From Actinosynnema pretiosum (GTDB lineage Bacteria; Actinomycetota; Actinomycetes; Mycobacteriales; Pseudonocardiaceae): a stretch of DNA of 64,000 nt. The stretch covers positions 186,001 to 250,000 of the forward strand of contig NZ_JAMTCF010000014.1 in the NCBI RefSeq assembly GCF_024171695.1, given 5' to 3'. A program made the position numbers and the translations under genes. The stretch's first letter is position 1, and each line of letters begins with the position of its first letter. The notes under the pieces were generated by a model. That model was not told the origin of the DNA, did no database searches, and saw only the letters and a program-made list of their open reading frames with translations. This document shows, one piece after another, positions 16,155-25,237 of the stretch.

Positions 16155-17159
16155 ATGAGCGGACCGGTACTTCCTCACCGGCCCGCTTTCCAGACCCCGG
16201 TCGGGAGCTACGCCTTCTGGCGCCCGACCGGGATGCTCTGTGTCCACTCCGAACAGCACAGGACAAGAAGAGCCGGTGCCAATCCGGACGCAACGCTGAC
16301 ACTTCGGCACATCGAGGTGGCGCCCAGCAGACGGAGAAGGCTTCGCCTCTGACCGGTACGAGGCCGTTCCCATCGCCGAGAACACCCCACTACTCTGCCC
16401 CGCCACGCCAAGCCCTTGCCGAGCACGACCTATAGATACGGCCTGCTCGACCAGCACGCCGACCGGCCGCGACTGGTCGGTGTGGCCACCCTCGGTGTGC
16501 CGATGAGCGAGAAGGTCCTCACCAATCCCTTCCCCGGCCTGAACCCCTACGAGGAAAGTCTGGAATTCAACCGGCTCGTCCTGGCCCAGGACGTGGCGGG
16601 AAACGGGGAAAGCTGGTTCTGTACCAGGGTATTCTGGCACGTAGCTGGACACGGCGTCCGTAGCGTGGTGTCCTTCGGCGATCCGGTCGAACGCTGGCGC
16701 TCCGGACCGAACAGGCCGGAGCTGATCAAACCCGGTCACTGCGAAATCATCTACCAGGCACTGAATTTCGCACACCTAGGCCACTCCACCGTCCGCCCCC
16801 TGCCCCTGCTGCCCGATGCGAAGGTGCTCACCACCCGCGCACAGGCCAAGGTCACCGGCCACGAGACCGGTGCCGCCAGTGTCATCGCCTGCCTGGTCGC
16901 TCTGAGGGTCACAGCTCCGCAGGACGACGTCGACCTTCACCGGTGGCTGCGTGAAGCCCTGCATGCTATCGGCAGCCGCCGCGTCTGCCATCCCGGCAAC
17001 CACCGCTACGCCCTGTGGATTGGCCGCACCCGCGGTGAACGCACGCGCACCGTCATCGGCATGGCCGTCGGCCGCTACCCGAAGCCGGACCTCCAGCTCC
17101 CGTTTCCCAACCGCGGCGACCGTCACCAGTCGGTAGATCACCGGTCCCACGATCCGTGA
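16155..17159 (+). pseudogene. Mom-like DNA adenine modification protein, frameshifted N-terminus
   Basis: From 16416 the frame is intact: TYRYGLLD, LVGVATLGVP, EESLEFNRLVLAQDVAGNGESWF, GVRSVVSFGDPV, PGHCEIIYQALNFAHLGHST. These are the blocks of the Mom-type GNAT-fold family (acyl transfer to adenine in phage Mu). The N-terminal block is out of frame: PIAENT and then PHYSAPPRQALAEH lie in other frames upstream, ending at 16435. No RBS precedes 16416. I read it as a frameshifted gene; a short TTG-initiated protein is less likely. The motif recall is from family knowledge, not a search. Confidence 0.6.
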
Positions 17160-17218
17160 CTGAGGCGACGAGCTAAGGCTGGCCGCACCCGCAGAACCAG
17201 ACCATGGAGGAACATCTC

Positions 17219-18340
17219 ATGTCGCACGTTGCTCCGCCGCCCGGAACCGCCGTCGAGCTCCGACAAGCCCATCGGTACACCGTCCACTCGGTAATCGAGC
17301 GAGGAGTGATTCTCCACTCGTCGATGACCTGGTTGATCGCCTACTTCCCAGGCGACCCGCTGCGGGCCGTTGACCCCGCCGCCCCGGCCTCAATCCGCGT
17401 CGTACCCACCGCAGAGGTCACGGCCTACCGCGAGCTGGTCGACTGCGATCCCGCGTGGGTCGCCAGTACCTGGGAGCACCTGGCTCAGGCAGGTCCCAGG
17501 TTGCTCCAGGCACCGCAGGCCGTGCGGGTCTGGGAAGTCGCGGCCGCGCTTGCGCGGCACCGGCTCGACGCGGACGTCACGTCGCTGATCACGCACGGAC
17601 AGCTGGAGGCGTGGGCGGGCCGAACGTTGACTGGCCACGACCTGGCCCGGATCTGCGAGGCCATCCCGAACTCCTCCATCCCGGAAGCCTTCGGCATCAT
17701 TGTCCACAGCATGGACAGCCAGGACGCCGAGGAGATCGCCGACCTGCGCGGCAGCATGGTCGACGGCTACGACGCCGAGCGTGTGAACCGGGTCCTCGGC
17801 CGCATCAGCGAGGTCTCCGGACTGCCGGTCGTGTGCGTCTGGGCCTACCGCGATGCGGTTGGATTCGGCGGCGACTCCGGCTTCTACATCGAGATCGACG
17901 GCCGACTGCACCACTGCGCCGGCGAACTGTGGCGATGGCTCAACACCCCCGAGGACCTCCCGGACGCGCCCACCGCCCCCGGCCCGCCCTCCAGCTGGGT
18001 GGGAGCACTGTCCGACCTCCACGAAGACCGACTCGCCCACGACGACGGGAACCACAACTACGCCCTCCGCGACGACCTCGACGCCGCAGAGGATTCACGC
18101 CCGGACCAGCGTCTGCTGGCCCTCGCCGAAGCCCTCCACGTCGACCCGCTCGACCTGGACGACACCGTGCACGACTTGGTCGACAAGTCGGCCAGCGCCA
18201 TCAACAACGGTGGCTTGGACAAGCAGATTCCTTTCCTGGTCGACCAGCTCGGCGAAGTCGCGACCGAGCAGTTGCTGTCCCGCCACCTCATCGAGGCCAA
18301 GGCCGCCGCCACTGTGCTGGGCGATTTACTCGACGACTGA
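17219..18340 (+). CDS. Hypothetical protein, 373 aa
   Basis: ATG 17219 has GGAGG at 17207 (ATG 17204 would place the RBS inside the gene). The N-terminus contains HRYTVHSVIERGVILHSSMT and WLIAYFPGDPLRAVDP. The middle is helical and acidic. A likely compact domain follows (GLPVVCVWAYRDAV, SGFYIEIDGRLHHCAGELWR), then an Asp/Leu-rich helical tail. Soluble, no known motif. A hairpin terminator follows at 18390. Confidence 0.75.
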   Translation: MSHVAPPPGTAVELRQAHRYTVHSVIERGVILHSSMTWLIAYFPGDPLRAVDPAAPASIRVVPTAEVTAYRELVDCDPAWVASTWEHLAQAGPRLLQAPQAVRVWEVAAALARHRLDADVTSLITHGQLEAWAGRTLTGHDLARICEAIPNSSIPEAFGIIVHSMDSQDAEEIADLRGSMVDGYDAERVNRVLGRISEVSGLPVVCVWAYRDAVGFGGDSGFYIEIDGRLHHCAGELWRWLNTPEDLPDAPTAPGPPSSWVGALSDLHEDRLAHDDGNHNYALRDDLDAAEDSRPDQRLLALAEALHVDPLDLDDTVHDLVDKSASAINNGGLDKQIPFLVDQLGEVATEQLLSRHLIEAKAAATVLGDLLDD

Positions 18341-18389
18341 CCACTCTCTCGTTCCCGCTCCGACCTGCCCCGACCGTGCACACGACTCA

Positions 18390-18417
18390 GGCTTTTTGTT
18401 GCTCTAGAACAAAAGCC
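18390..18417 (+). terminator. Rho-independent-like terminator
   Basis: GGCTTTTTGTT pairs with AACAAAAGCC around a short loop, about 50 bp after the stop at 18340. It is one of the few A/T-containing stems here. Confidence 0.65.
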
Positions 18418-18682
18418 GCTCACCTGTCCGTGCTTCTCGGAGGTGCTTTGCCCTGGTCGGCGCGACGCACGCTGGCCGACTCCGGCGTCCGCGCCAAACC
18501 ACGCGGATCGAGTGCCACCGCCCTTCCTCTGGTCGGGCGGTACCCGGTCTACGGCGGCGGTTTGACCCGGCCCCTGCGCCAACAAAACGGCAAGCGCCGC
18601 GCCGAAGCGGCCAGCGCCTCAGCGGCTGACACGGACGCACCCGGTTCACAACGCCCCAGCCCAGGAGATTACGGAGGAAATC
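18418..18682. other. Gene-free remainder of the 342-bp gap after 18340
   Basis: No plausible coding sequence on either strand. The segment ends in CAGCCCAGGAGATTACGGAGGAAATC, a strong ribosome binding region for the next gene. A promoter is expected here, but no clear -35/-10 pair is visible. Confidence 0.4.
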
Positions 18683-19297
18683 ATGCCCGAATCCCACAAT
18701 CCGGACATCATCGACCGGATCGACGCCCTCACCGACGACGCGGCCAGCTGGAGTGCGACCGGTGAGCACACCCAGTCCCGGTGGGCGACGCCCGCACCCG
18801 GTGCCATGACCGCGGTCGAGCTAGCCATGAACGGCGTCCGACCGGCGGACATCAGCCTGACCGACCCCGCCTCCGACATCGTCCGCCTGGTCGGCGACCC
18901 CGGCGTCGACCGGATCGTTCCCCTGCGCCGGATGCAGCTCTGGGTGGGGAAGGACAGCGCCACCGGCCCGGTCAACACCGGGGCCACCACGTTCCTGCAT
19001 CGGCTGCTCGCCGCCGTCCGCGACGGCCGCTACGTCGCTGGCGACGCCGAGCGCGATCACGTTCGTGCTCTGCTCGACACCCCCGACCGCCTCCCGGTCA
19101 TCCACGGTCCGTGCCTGATTACCGGCGTCGGCACCGAGGGCTCCCCGGCCTCGCTGGACGAGAACTTCACCAGTTGGTTCACCGGCGTACTCGACGGAGT
19201 CGCCCAGCTACGCCAGGCGCTCGCCATCGCCGTCGTTCAGGAACTCGGCATCCCCTCGGAGGCGATCGACCACATCGTCGTCATTCCACTCGACTGA
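18683..19297 (+). CDS. Hypothetical protein, 204 aa
   Basis: ATG 18683 with GGAGG at 18674. The sequence has a helical N-terminus, then SDIVRLVGDPGVDRIVPLRR and MQLWVGKDSA. The segment PVIHGPCLITGVGTEGSPAS before SLDENFTSWF resembles the 'i-Gp-vv-g---G---sl' block of DUF3846-like phage proteins, but the match is weak. The C-terminal helix is QLRQALAIAVVQELGI. Function unknown. Confidence 0.75.
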   Translation: MPESHNPDIIDRIDALTDDAASWSATGEHTQSRWATPAPGAMTAVELAMNGVRPADISLTDPASDIVRLVGDPGVDRIVPLRRMQLWVGKDSATGPVNTGATTFLHRLLAAVRDGRYVAGDAERDHVRALLDTPDRLPVIHGPCLITGVGTEGSPASLDENFTSWFTGVLDGVAQLRQALAIAVVQELGIPSEAIDHIVVIPLD

Positions 19298-19396
19298 CCG
19301 GGGTGGCGGATACGCCCGGCCGACCAGCCGAGGCGGCGCGGGCCGGGCACGCCCACCACCCCGGCACACCACCCTCGCTCACGACAAGGACCCGTC

Positions 19397-19660
19397 ATGC
19401 CCGAACTCTCCGCCGATCGACGCCCTCCGGCTCCGCGGACGTGCCGCCCGGCACCGTCGCGCAGGGCACTGATCCTCCGAGGCGTCGTCGGCGCGCTCGT
19501 CCTCGTGACAGTCTGCACCGCGGTGGCCGCCGTGGCGATCACCGGGCTTAACGCCGTGGCGTACGTCGGCCAGGTCGTCCAGCGCGATGTGGGCACCGCC
19601 GTGGACAACGGCATCCACCGCCTGCTCACCCCGTACTGCGCCCCACCTGCCGACCGGTAA
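19397..19660 (+). CDS. Small single-pass membrane protein, 87 aa
   Basis: ATG 19397 with AAGGA upstream. A basic, Pro-rich N-terminus (RRPPAPRTCRPAPSRRA) precedes one hydrophobic segment (about 33-52, VVGALVLVTVCTAVAAVAIT), followed by an amphipathic stretch and a Cys near the end. Expected topology: N-terminus inside. No family recognised. Confidence 0.65.
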   Translation: MPELSADRRPPAPRTCRPAPSRRALILRGVVGALVLVTVCTAVAAVAITGLNAVAYVGQVVQRDVGTAVDNGIHRLLTPYCAPPADR

Positions 19661-19696
19661 CCGAACCGCCCAGTCCCGCAGCCGGTCACCCTATCG

Positions 19697-20138
19697 ATGA
19701 ACCCGCCCGAACAGGGCTGGCTACGCCGCAGCCGCGTGCCCAATAGCCCTCCTCTGTGGATCGTGCGCCCGCACGATGGACCCAGTCGCGGCATCGACCG
19801 GGACGCCGACCGCCGCCGGTTCCGCGTCACCCGCCGGTAGGAGTTCACCCAGACCGCACCGGTAGGGCACGGCATCGCTGCGCAGCGCGGCCCGCGCCGC
19901 CGGCGATCCCGGCGAGTTCGCCATGCACCTGATCGACCAGCTCGGCGGGCACGGTTACCGCGTCAGGCCCGCCTGGGACACCGACGCCAACCACCAGGCA
20001 CGACTGATCACCATCGCCGAACAGACCTGGCACGGCGGCCCGACCGCTGCGGTGCGCGTGCTCATCGTCGCGCTCGCACACCGCCTCGTCTCCGTGCCCG
20101 ACGGTCGCCTCGCCATGACGGGCCGTGGCGTCGGCTGA
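19697..20138 (+). pseudogene. Hypothetical gene with in-frame TAG and frameshift
   Basis: ATG 19697 reads SPPLWIVRPHDGPSRGIDRD, then RFRVTRR, TAG 19838-19840, then EFTQTAPVGHG in the same frame. Sequence then continues in another frame as RSAARAAGDPGEFAMHLIDQ and QARLITIAEQTWHGG to the stop at 20138. ATG 19923 could start a 71-residue protein, but it has no RBS and interrupts a continuous helix. I infer one gene of about 147 codons, broken twice. Confidence 0.5.
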
Positions 20139-20149
20139 GCACCGTCCCC

Positions 20150-20262
20150 GCCCGATGGGGCGCTCGCATGGTGCGGCGGCGCCGGGCCGGGGTCAAGCCC
20201 AACAGCAGGGCTTGACCCCTTACCGCAGGCACCACCGCCACCCGAGCACGCCCCACCGACCT
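20150..20262. repeat. Nested inverted repeat (element E6)
   Basis: The inner perfect 12-bp stem GGGGTCAAGCCC (20189-20200) / GGGCTTGACCCC (20208-20219) has loop AACAGCA. The outer arms GGGGCGCTCG and CGAGCACGCCCC enclose it. The element at 21962 has the same inner stem and loop. Confidence 0.8.
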
Positions 20263-20366
20263 GGGCGACACCACCTCGGTGACCACCAACCGGAGATGCC
20301 CACAAGAAATCCCCGGTACCGGTACCGGATTTCCCTCATCCCAATCCCTTTCAGGAGAACTTCCGC

Positions 20367-20828
20367 ATGTCTGCATGGGTTGTTTCCAGCGGCCACATCG
20401 ACGTTCTCGTCCACGCGCTGGCGCAGTACGGAGTCGTTCCCTCCGATCTCGGCGCTGTCAGGTTCCGCGAGTTGGGCCAAGCGCTGTGGTCCGAGAACCA
20501 CAAGTCGGTCAACCACCGCTACCGCGAGGACACCCGCACGCCGCGCTACGAGCTGCACACCACCGAGGCCACCCTCGACCCGATCGTGGTGCTCAAGGCC
20601 GTGGCCTGCTTCGAGTACCAGAGCTGCGAGCACCCGAGCTGGCCCGACAGCGAGGCCCACGACCTGATGGAGGCGCTGCACATCGCGGTCCTCGAGCGGC
20701 ACCCCGACCTCGGCGAGCGGGTGAAGGGACCGTTCGGCGAGACCTACCGCTACAAAACCCTGCCCGCCTGGGAAAGCGCCCCCTGGGGCATCGACGTACT
20801 CGAAGACGTCATCCCCGTGCCCGCCTGA
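20367..20828 (+). CDS. Hypothetical protein, 153 aa, widespread phage/plasmid type
   Basis: ATG 20367 with CAGGAG at 20352. The sequence contains GHIDVLVHALAQYG, LGQALWSENHKSVNHRYRED, VVLKAVACFEYQSCEHPSWP and a C-terminal LPAWESAPWGID. The EN--SV--RY / YQSCEH--W / APW combination is a pattern I associate with a phage- and plasmid-borne family of unknown function (recalled, not searched). Soluble. Followed by a GC-rich terminator. Confidence 0.8.
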   Translation: MSAWVVSSGHIDVLVHALAQYGVVPSDLGAVRFRELGQALWSENHKSVNHRYREDTRTPRYELHTTEATLDPIVVLKAVACFEYQSCEHPSWPDSEAHDLMEALHIAVLERHPDLGERVKGPFGETYRYKTLPAWESAPWGIDVLEDVIPVPA

Positions 20829-20835
20829 CCGGACC

Positions 20836-20863
20836 GCGGGCCGCCAGGCTTCCGGCGGCCCGC
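20836..20863 (+). terminator. Stem-loop terminator
   Basis: GCGGGCCGCC / GGCGGCCCGC with an 8-base loop, beginning 8 bp after the stop at 20828. Confidence 0.7.
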
Positions 20864-21023
20864 ACCCACCGGAACCGCCTCACCGCGCCGGCGCCCAGCG
20901 GATCTGCGCCGCGCTGCCGCGCCTCGTTGCCGCACCGCCGCCAACCCCAGCCGGAGCGCACCTCTGTCGTATGCCAGCGGCCAGCCGCCATCGATTTGCC
21001 CGGTGTCGATGAATGGATCACGC

Positions 21024-21896
21024 ATGGCTGTCCTGAATCCCGACCTGTCCATCGACACGATCGCCGACCCGGATACACCGCCCGCCACCGGCCTGATCTG
21101 TGTCGGGTACCTCACCAGCAGCGTCCACCAGCTGCGCGACCGGCTCGGCCCACCCCAGCTCGGGCTCGCCCCGGACTGCGTGACCGATGCCTGGATCCTG
21201 CGCACCCCGGTCGGGGCTGCCCACCTGTGGGCGGGCACCGCCGCCATGGCCGAGGAACTCGACGCCGAACGCCGGTGGCTGATTCTCGCCACCACCGACG
21301 GCATCCGGCCCTGGGGCTACGGTGTCCTGCCCTGGGTCTACAAGGCAGTCCATGGCTCGACCGCGGCGTTTCCCACCGCCGCTCTCCCGCACTTCACCGA
21401 GGCCACCCTGTACGGCTTCGGCCACGCCTACCTCGACTACCTCTACCTACGGACGGACGCCGAATCACGCCGCCGTGACCAACTCGATCGGACCGCTCCG
21501 GACTTCCCCACCCACCTGCGCCGCCTCCAGCAGCTCAACACGATGCTGCTCCAGCTCGCCGAAGCCCTGCACGACTACGAATGGGCCCACGCCGGCCAGG
21601 CCGACCGCGCGGAATGGGCGCGCATGCAGCGCCCCACGCCCAACGAAGGGCTGCGGTACTGGAAGGCCCGCAGCCGCTGGCTGTATCCGTCGACCACCGG
21701 ACCGCACGACGGCGATCCCGACCTCCCCGGAAGGCTGCGTCGCTTGGCCGACACAGCGCGGGACAACCGGGATTCGCTGCTGGAGATCGCGCCTGAGAGG
21801 GATCTCGTCCTGCATGACGAGCACGAGCAGACGCTGCGCGCCCTGGCAGATATTCCCATCCCAGGCATGGACGCCCTCCAGTTCCCCCGCGCCTGA
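21024..21896 (+). CDS. Hypothetical protein, 290 aa
   Basis: In-frame starts lie at 21003, 21009 and 21024; ATG 21024 follows AATGGATCAC and is chosen because the conserved-looking sequence begins there (MAVLNPDLSIDTIADP). The N-terminal part has TGLICVGYLTSSVHQL and AAHLWAGTAAMAEELDAERR; the middle is aromatic (GYGVLPWVYKAVHG, YLDYLYLR); the C-terminus is helical and charged. No motif recognised. Confidence 0.7.
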   Translation: MAVLNPDLSIDTIADPDTPPATGLICVGYLTSSVHQLRDRLGPPQLGLAPDCVTDAWILRTPVGAAHLWAGTAAMAEELDAERRWLILATTDGIRPWGYGVLPWVYKAVHGSTAAFPTAALPHFTEATLYGFGHAYLDYLYLRTDAESRRRDQLDRTAPDFPTHLRRLQQLNTMLLQLAEALHDYEWAHAGQADRAEWARMQRPTPNEGLRYWKARSRWLYPSTTGPHDGDPDLPGRLRRLADTARDNRDSLLEIAPERDLVLHDEHEQTLRALADIPIPGMDALQFPRA

Positions 21897-21961
21897 TCCA
21901 CAGCCACCGGCCACCAACCTGAACTCGGCAACAAAGAGGGAGTCGGCGCTGCTGGCCCGCC

Positions 21962-22075
21962 CGGTGGGGCGCTCGCACGGTGTGCCAACGCCAGGCCGGG
22001 GTCAAGCCGGGAACAGCACCCGGCTTGACCCCGTTGCCCGGCGCCCGCGCCACCCGAGCGCGCCCCACCGAACGG
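21962..22075. repeat. Nested inverted repeat (element E7)
   Basis: The inner 14-bp stem CGGGGTCAAGCCGG (21997-22010) / CCGGCTTGACCCCG (22020-22033) has loop GAACAGCA, as in E6. The outer arms GTGGGGCGCTCG and CGAGCGCGCCCCAC lie at 21964 and 22054. Stem bases differ from E6 while pairing is kept. Confidence 0.8.
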
Positions 22076-22213
22076 GGCGGCACCACCCCGGTGACTAGGA
22101 CCAAGCACATCCCCTTGCGGGACATGCGGCTCGGCACCCCGGCGCGCATCCGCGCCCGCAGGACCTACCACCCGCTCGCCCGCCCGAAACCGAGCACGAA
22201 AGGGGGCCTCGTC

Positions 22214-23035
22214 GTGGCCAAGCTGTCCCATGAGCAGGAACGCGAGCACGCCAAGGCGTGCCAGCTGATCGACCTTCCCCGCGACCTGACCGACGAGGAA
22301 CGTGCGTTCGTCCTCGACAACTGGCAGGCATCCTGCACCGCCAGATCGGCCTCCGACCGGGCGTACTTCACCCCGGCTGGGCTGGCCCGGGACATGGCTG
22401 TGCACGTCGGCGGGGACCGGATCCTCGACCTGGCCGCCGGCATCGGCCGGCTCGCGTTCCACTGCCGCGACCTGCGAGCACGCCCGCCGCGGCCCGGACC
22501 GGAGCTCGTGTGTATCGAGCGCAACCCCGCCTACGTGCGCGTCGGCCGCCGGGTACTGCCCGAGGCCCGATGGATCTGCGCGGACATCACGGCCATCCCG
22601 CGCATGCGCGACACCCTCGGCGAGTTCGATTGCGTCATCTCCAACCCGCCCTACGGCGCCATTCCCCGCGCCGTCGACGCCACCAGCGGCTACCGCGGCC
22701 GCCGCTTCGAATACCACGCCATCGCCCTGGCCGCGATGGTCGCCCGCCGAGGCGTGTTCCTGGTCCCGCAGGTCGCGGTCCCCTTCCGCTACTCCGGCAT
22801 GCCGAGGATCGAATCGGGCACAGGCGATGCCGAGTACCGCAAGTTCGCCGCGGCGACCGGCATCGAACTGGAGATGAACTGCGGCATCGACACCACCCAG
22901 TACCGGCAGGACTGGCAGGGCATCGCCTCGCAGGTGGAGATCGTGCACGCCGATTTCACCGAGCGGTCCGTAGCCACCGCGCGCCCCGAAGCCGCGCAGG
23001 AACGGCACGGCCAATTGGCGCTGTCGAGCCACTAG
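22214..23035 (+). CDS. SAM-dependent DNA methyltransferase (N6-adenine type), 273 aa
   Basis: GTG 22214 with AAAGGGGG upstream. DRAYFTPAGLARDMAVHVGG leads into motif I ILDLAAGIGRLAF (about 71-83), an acidic end at ELVCIERNP, ADIT, and the catalytic NPPYG motif (ISNPPYGAIPRA, about 142-153). That order (I before IV, NPPY) is typical of HsdM/phage-type N6-adenine methyltransferases that act on DNA. No restriction enzyme or specificity subunit lies nearby, so it may protect the element (orphan methylase). RNA methylation is not excluded. Confidence 0.85.
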   Translation: MAKLSHEQEREHAKACQLIDLPRDLTDEERAFVLDNWQASCTARSASDRAYFTPAGLARDMAVHVGGDRILDLAAGIGRLAFHCRDLRARPPRPGPELVCIERNPAYVRVGRRVLPEARWICADITAIPRMRDTLGEFDCVISNPPYGAIPRAVDATSGYRGRRFEYHAIALAAMVARRGVFLVPQVAVPFRYSGMPRIESGTGDAEYRKFAAATGIELEMNCGIDTTQYRQDWQGIASQVEIVHADFTERSVATARPEAAQERHGQLALSSH

Positions 23036-23140
23036 CCGACGCGAGCAGCGCCTCCTCCTCGCCCTCGCGCGGGCCGCAGCACCAGGTCCTCGACCACCTC
23101 CGGCTGCCGAAGCGGCCACCCTGTGATCGAACGGAGCCCC

Positions 23141-23767
23141 ATGATGACCAGCGGCAACCATTGGTTCACCGAACCCGACCGCTCCACCACACCGGCCGTC
23201 ACCGCAGCGGAGGACACCAGCGCCCCAGTGCCCCTAGCAGCACCGAATGTCGGCACCCCGCTCTTCGACGAACTCGCTGCCACCTACGCCACCACGGCGG
23301 CCGCAGCACCAGCCACATCCGCGGCGACAGCGGCCGTGTCGAGCGAAGCACCGGTTCCGAGGCCGTGCACCGGCTCGACCGACGCCGCCGCATCCAGCCT
23401 CGCCCCGGCCGCCGCGGTGCTGGACCTGTTCACTCGAATCAAGCGGATCGAGGACGGGGACGGCAGCTGGAGCGGAGGCGACACTGTCGCCGTGCTCTCC
23501 CTGTGGTTCGCCGAGTTCGGCATTGACGTCTCCACCGACGCGACGGCCGCCGCCCGGTCGCTGCGCATGCCTGCCCGGTTCACCTCCATGCTCACCGCTC
23601 CGACAGCGGACGAACCCGGCCTGATCATCCACGTGCGCACCGACAACAGCAGCCCTCTGGACGACGCCCACTCCTACCTCGCCGCGCTGGTCCAAGGCCT
23701 GGGTGAGCAGACGAGCGCCGCAGTGTTCGACACCGCTGGCGACCAGATCGCCCACTTCGCCTACTGA
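23141..23767 (+). CDS. Hypothetical protein with Ala/Thr-rich linker, 208 aa
   Basis: ATG 23141 with GGAG at 23133. Residues ~15-95 are low-complexity Ala/Thr/Pro. A compact domain of about 110 residues follows (AAAVLDLFTRIKRIEDGDGS; VLSLWFAEFGIDVSTDATAA; GLIIHVRTDN) and ends AGDQIAHFAY. No signal peptide. Function unknown. Confidence 0.7.
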   Translation: MMTSGNHWFTEPDRSTTPAVTAAEDTSAPVPLAAPNVGTPLFDELAATYATTAAAAPATSAATAAVSSEAPVPRPCTGSTDAAASSLAPAAAVLDLFTRIKRIEDGDGSWSGGDTVAVLSLWFAEFGIDVSTDATAAARSLRMPARFTSMLTAPTADEPGLIIHVRTDNSSPLDDAHSYLAALVQGLGEQTSAAVFDTAGDQIAHFAY

Positions 23768-23851
23768 GCCGCCCCCGCCCAACGCTGTCCCGCGACCGCC
23801 CGCGCCTTCCACATACAGAAGGTCGCACCGTGCCGCCCGAAGGAGCCCGTC

Positions 23852-24835
23852 GTGCCCCTCGCTCACGCTCCCGACGCGGCCCAGGTTGCCGCCGCCGTCG
23901 GCATCACCGCCGACACCGGCACGGACTACCGGTTCACCGACGGCTACGCCGTCACCTACACCGGTACGCCCGCCCACCTGGCGCTATCCGCCCTCGCCCG
24001 CCGTGACCTCACCACCGGAATCCACCCTGACCAGCCCACCGTGGCCGTCGGCATCCGCGACACCGCCCGTCTCCTGATCGACTGGTTCACCAGCAAGCAC
24101 ACCGATCCGCAGCACGAGGCCGAGTTCGCCGCACTGCCGGCGATGCGGGTGTGCGAGTTGGTGGTCTACCTGTGCCTGCACGGCAACGCCGCCAAGCTGC
24201 GCCAAGTGGGACCGACCTCGCTGCGCTACTACACCGACCACCTGCTGCACGATCCCGTGCCCAGCACCGAACACCCGTTGCCGACGCTGATCGACGGGTA
24301 CTACCAGGCGCTGCAGGCCCCCGGCGACAGGCCGGGAACCCGGCTCCAGGTCACCGCGATCGCGCCCGACGACACCGACGAGATCACCGTACCGATGCAC
24401 ATCCACGCCAGCGAGGACGTCCACTGGCGGTTTACTGCGGCAATCCCGGTCCCCGTCGACAGGCTCAACGAGCTGCTGCTGGACCCTGACTACCTCACCG
24501 GGGACTACCTGTCCGACAACCGCGAGCTGATCGACGAGTACCTGGTCTGCGCCGCCGGCGACACCGACGAGGGCCTCCAAATCACCGGCCGCCTGGCCAG
24601 CCCCGCGGCGGTCGAACTCGACGCCCCATCAGCCGCCCCCGTGCGGGTCAAGCTGTTTTTCGTCGGCCCTGACCGCGATACCGCCTTGGTTACCACTCCG
24701 TTCTCCTCACGCGAGCTCGCCGAGCAGGCCGCTGGCGTCGAGGACCGGATCTTCGGCATCGGCATCGATGTCGACACCGATGCGGTGTACGCCTTGCCGC
24801 CCGTCCCACGTTCCCGACGCCTGAACTTCTGCTAA
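23852..24835 (+). CDS. Hypothetical protein, 327 aa
   Basis: GTG 23852 with GAAGGAG at 23840. The N-terminal half is helical with RVCELVVYLCLHGNAAKLRQ. The second half is beta-rich with an acidic insert (YLTGDYLSDNRELIDEYLVC) and ends in VKLFFVGPDRDTALVTTPFS and a Pro/Arg tail. No family recognised. A perfect terminator follows at 24924. Confidence 0.75.
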   Translation: MPLAHAPDAAQVAAAVGITADTGTDYRFTDGYAVTYTGTPAHLALSALARRDLTTGIHPDQPTVAVGIRDTARLLIDWFTSKHTDPQHEAEFAALPAMRVCELVVYLCLHGNAAKLRQVGPTSLRYYTDHLLHDPVPSTEHPLPTLIDGYYQALQAPGDRPGTRLQVTAIAPDDTDEITVPMHIHASEDVHWRFTAAIPVPVDRLNELLLDPDYLTGDYLSDNRELIDEYLVCAAGDTDEGLQITGRLASPAAVELDAPSAAPVRVKLFFVGPDRDTALVTTPFSSRELAEQAAGVEDRIFGIGIDVDTDAVYALPPVPRSRRLNFC

Positions 24836-24923
24836 TGGGTGTGGCAGTTGCGCCGTTTGCCCGTCCGCGGCTGAAGCAACCGACGCCCTTGCATCTGCTC
24901 GTCGCACAGTCCCCATCGCGATA

Positions 24924-24954
24924 GGGAAGTCCGCGGCCAGGCCGCGGACTTCCC
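24924..24954 (+). terminator. Perfect 15-bp terminator hairpin
   Basis: GGGAAGTCCGCGGCC (24924-24938), a single-base centre, then GGCCGCGGACTTCCC (24940-24954). Confidence 0.75.
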
Positions 24955-25038
24955 GTTGGCACCGTCGTCGAGCGTCGCAGCAGCGAAATCCGGAAACGAC
25001 CGAGCGGGATGCACAGCGAACGGCCCTGACCCGCGTCG

Positions 25039-25162
25039 CCCCGGTCGTGGTGGGGCGACCGCACTCTGCGCCGACAGCGGGCCGGGGGCAAGACCCAACC
25101 GCAGGGGCTTGCCCCCTTTCCCGCAGCCGACGCCGGACGAGTGCGCCCCACCGCGACCGGGG
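25039..25162. repeat. Nested inverted repeat (element E8)
   Basis: The outer arms CCCCGGTCGTGGTGGGGCG (25039) and CGCCCCACCGCGACCGGGG (to 25162) pair nearly perfectly. CGCACTC lies inside one arm and GAGTGCG in the other. The inner stem CGGGGGCAAGACC / GGGGCTTGCCCCC is at 25083-25115. It is 76 bp before the DUF932 start. Confidence 0.8.
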
Positions 25163-25237
25163 CGGCACCAGCTCGCTGTCCGCGAGAGTAGCGAACTCCA
25201 TTGTGGATAGTGAAAAATTCAACGGAGGAACAACATT

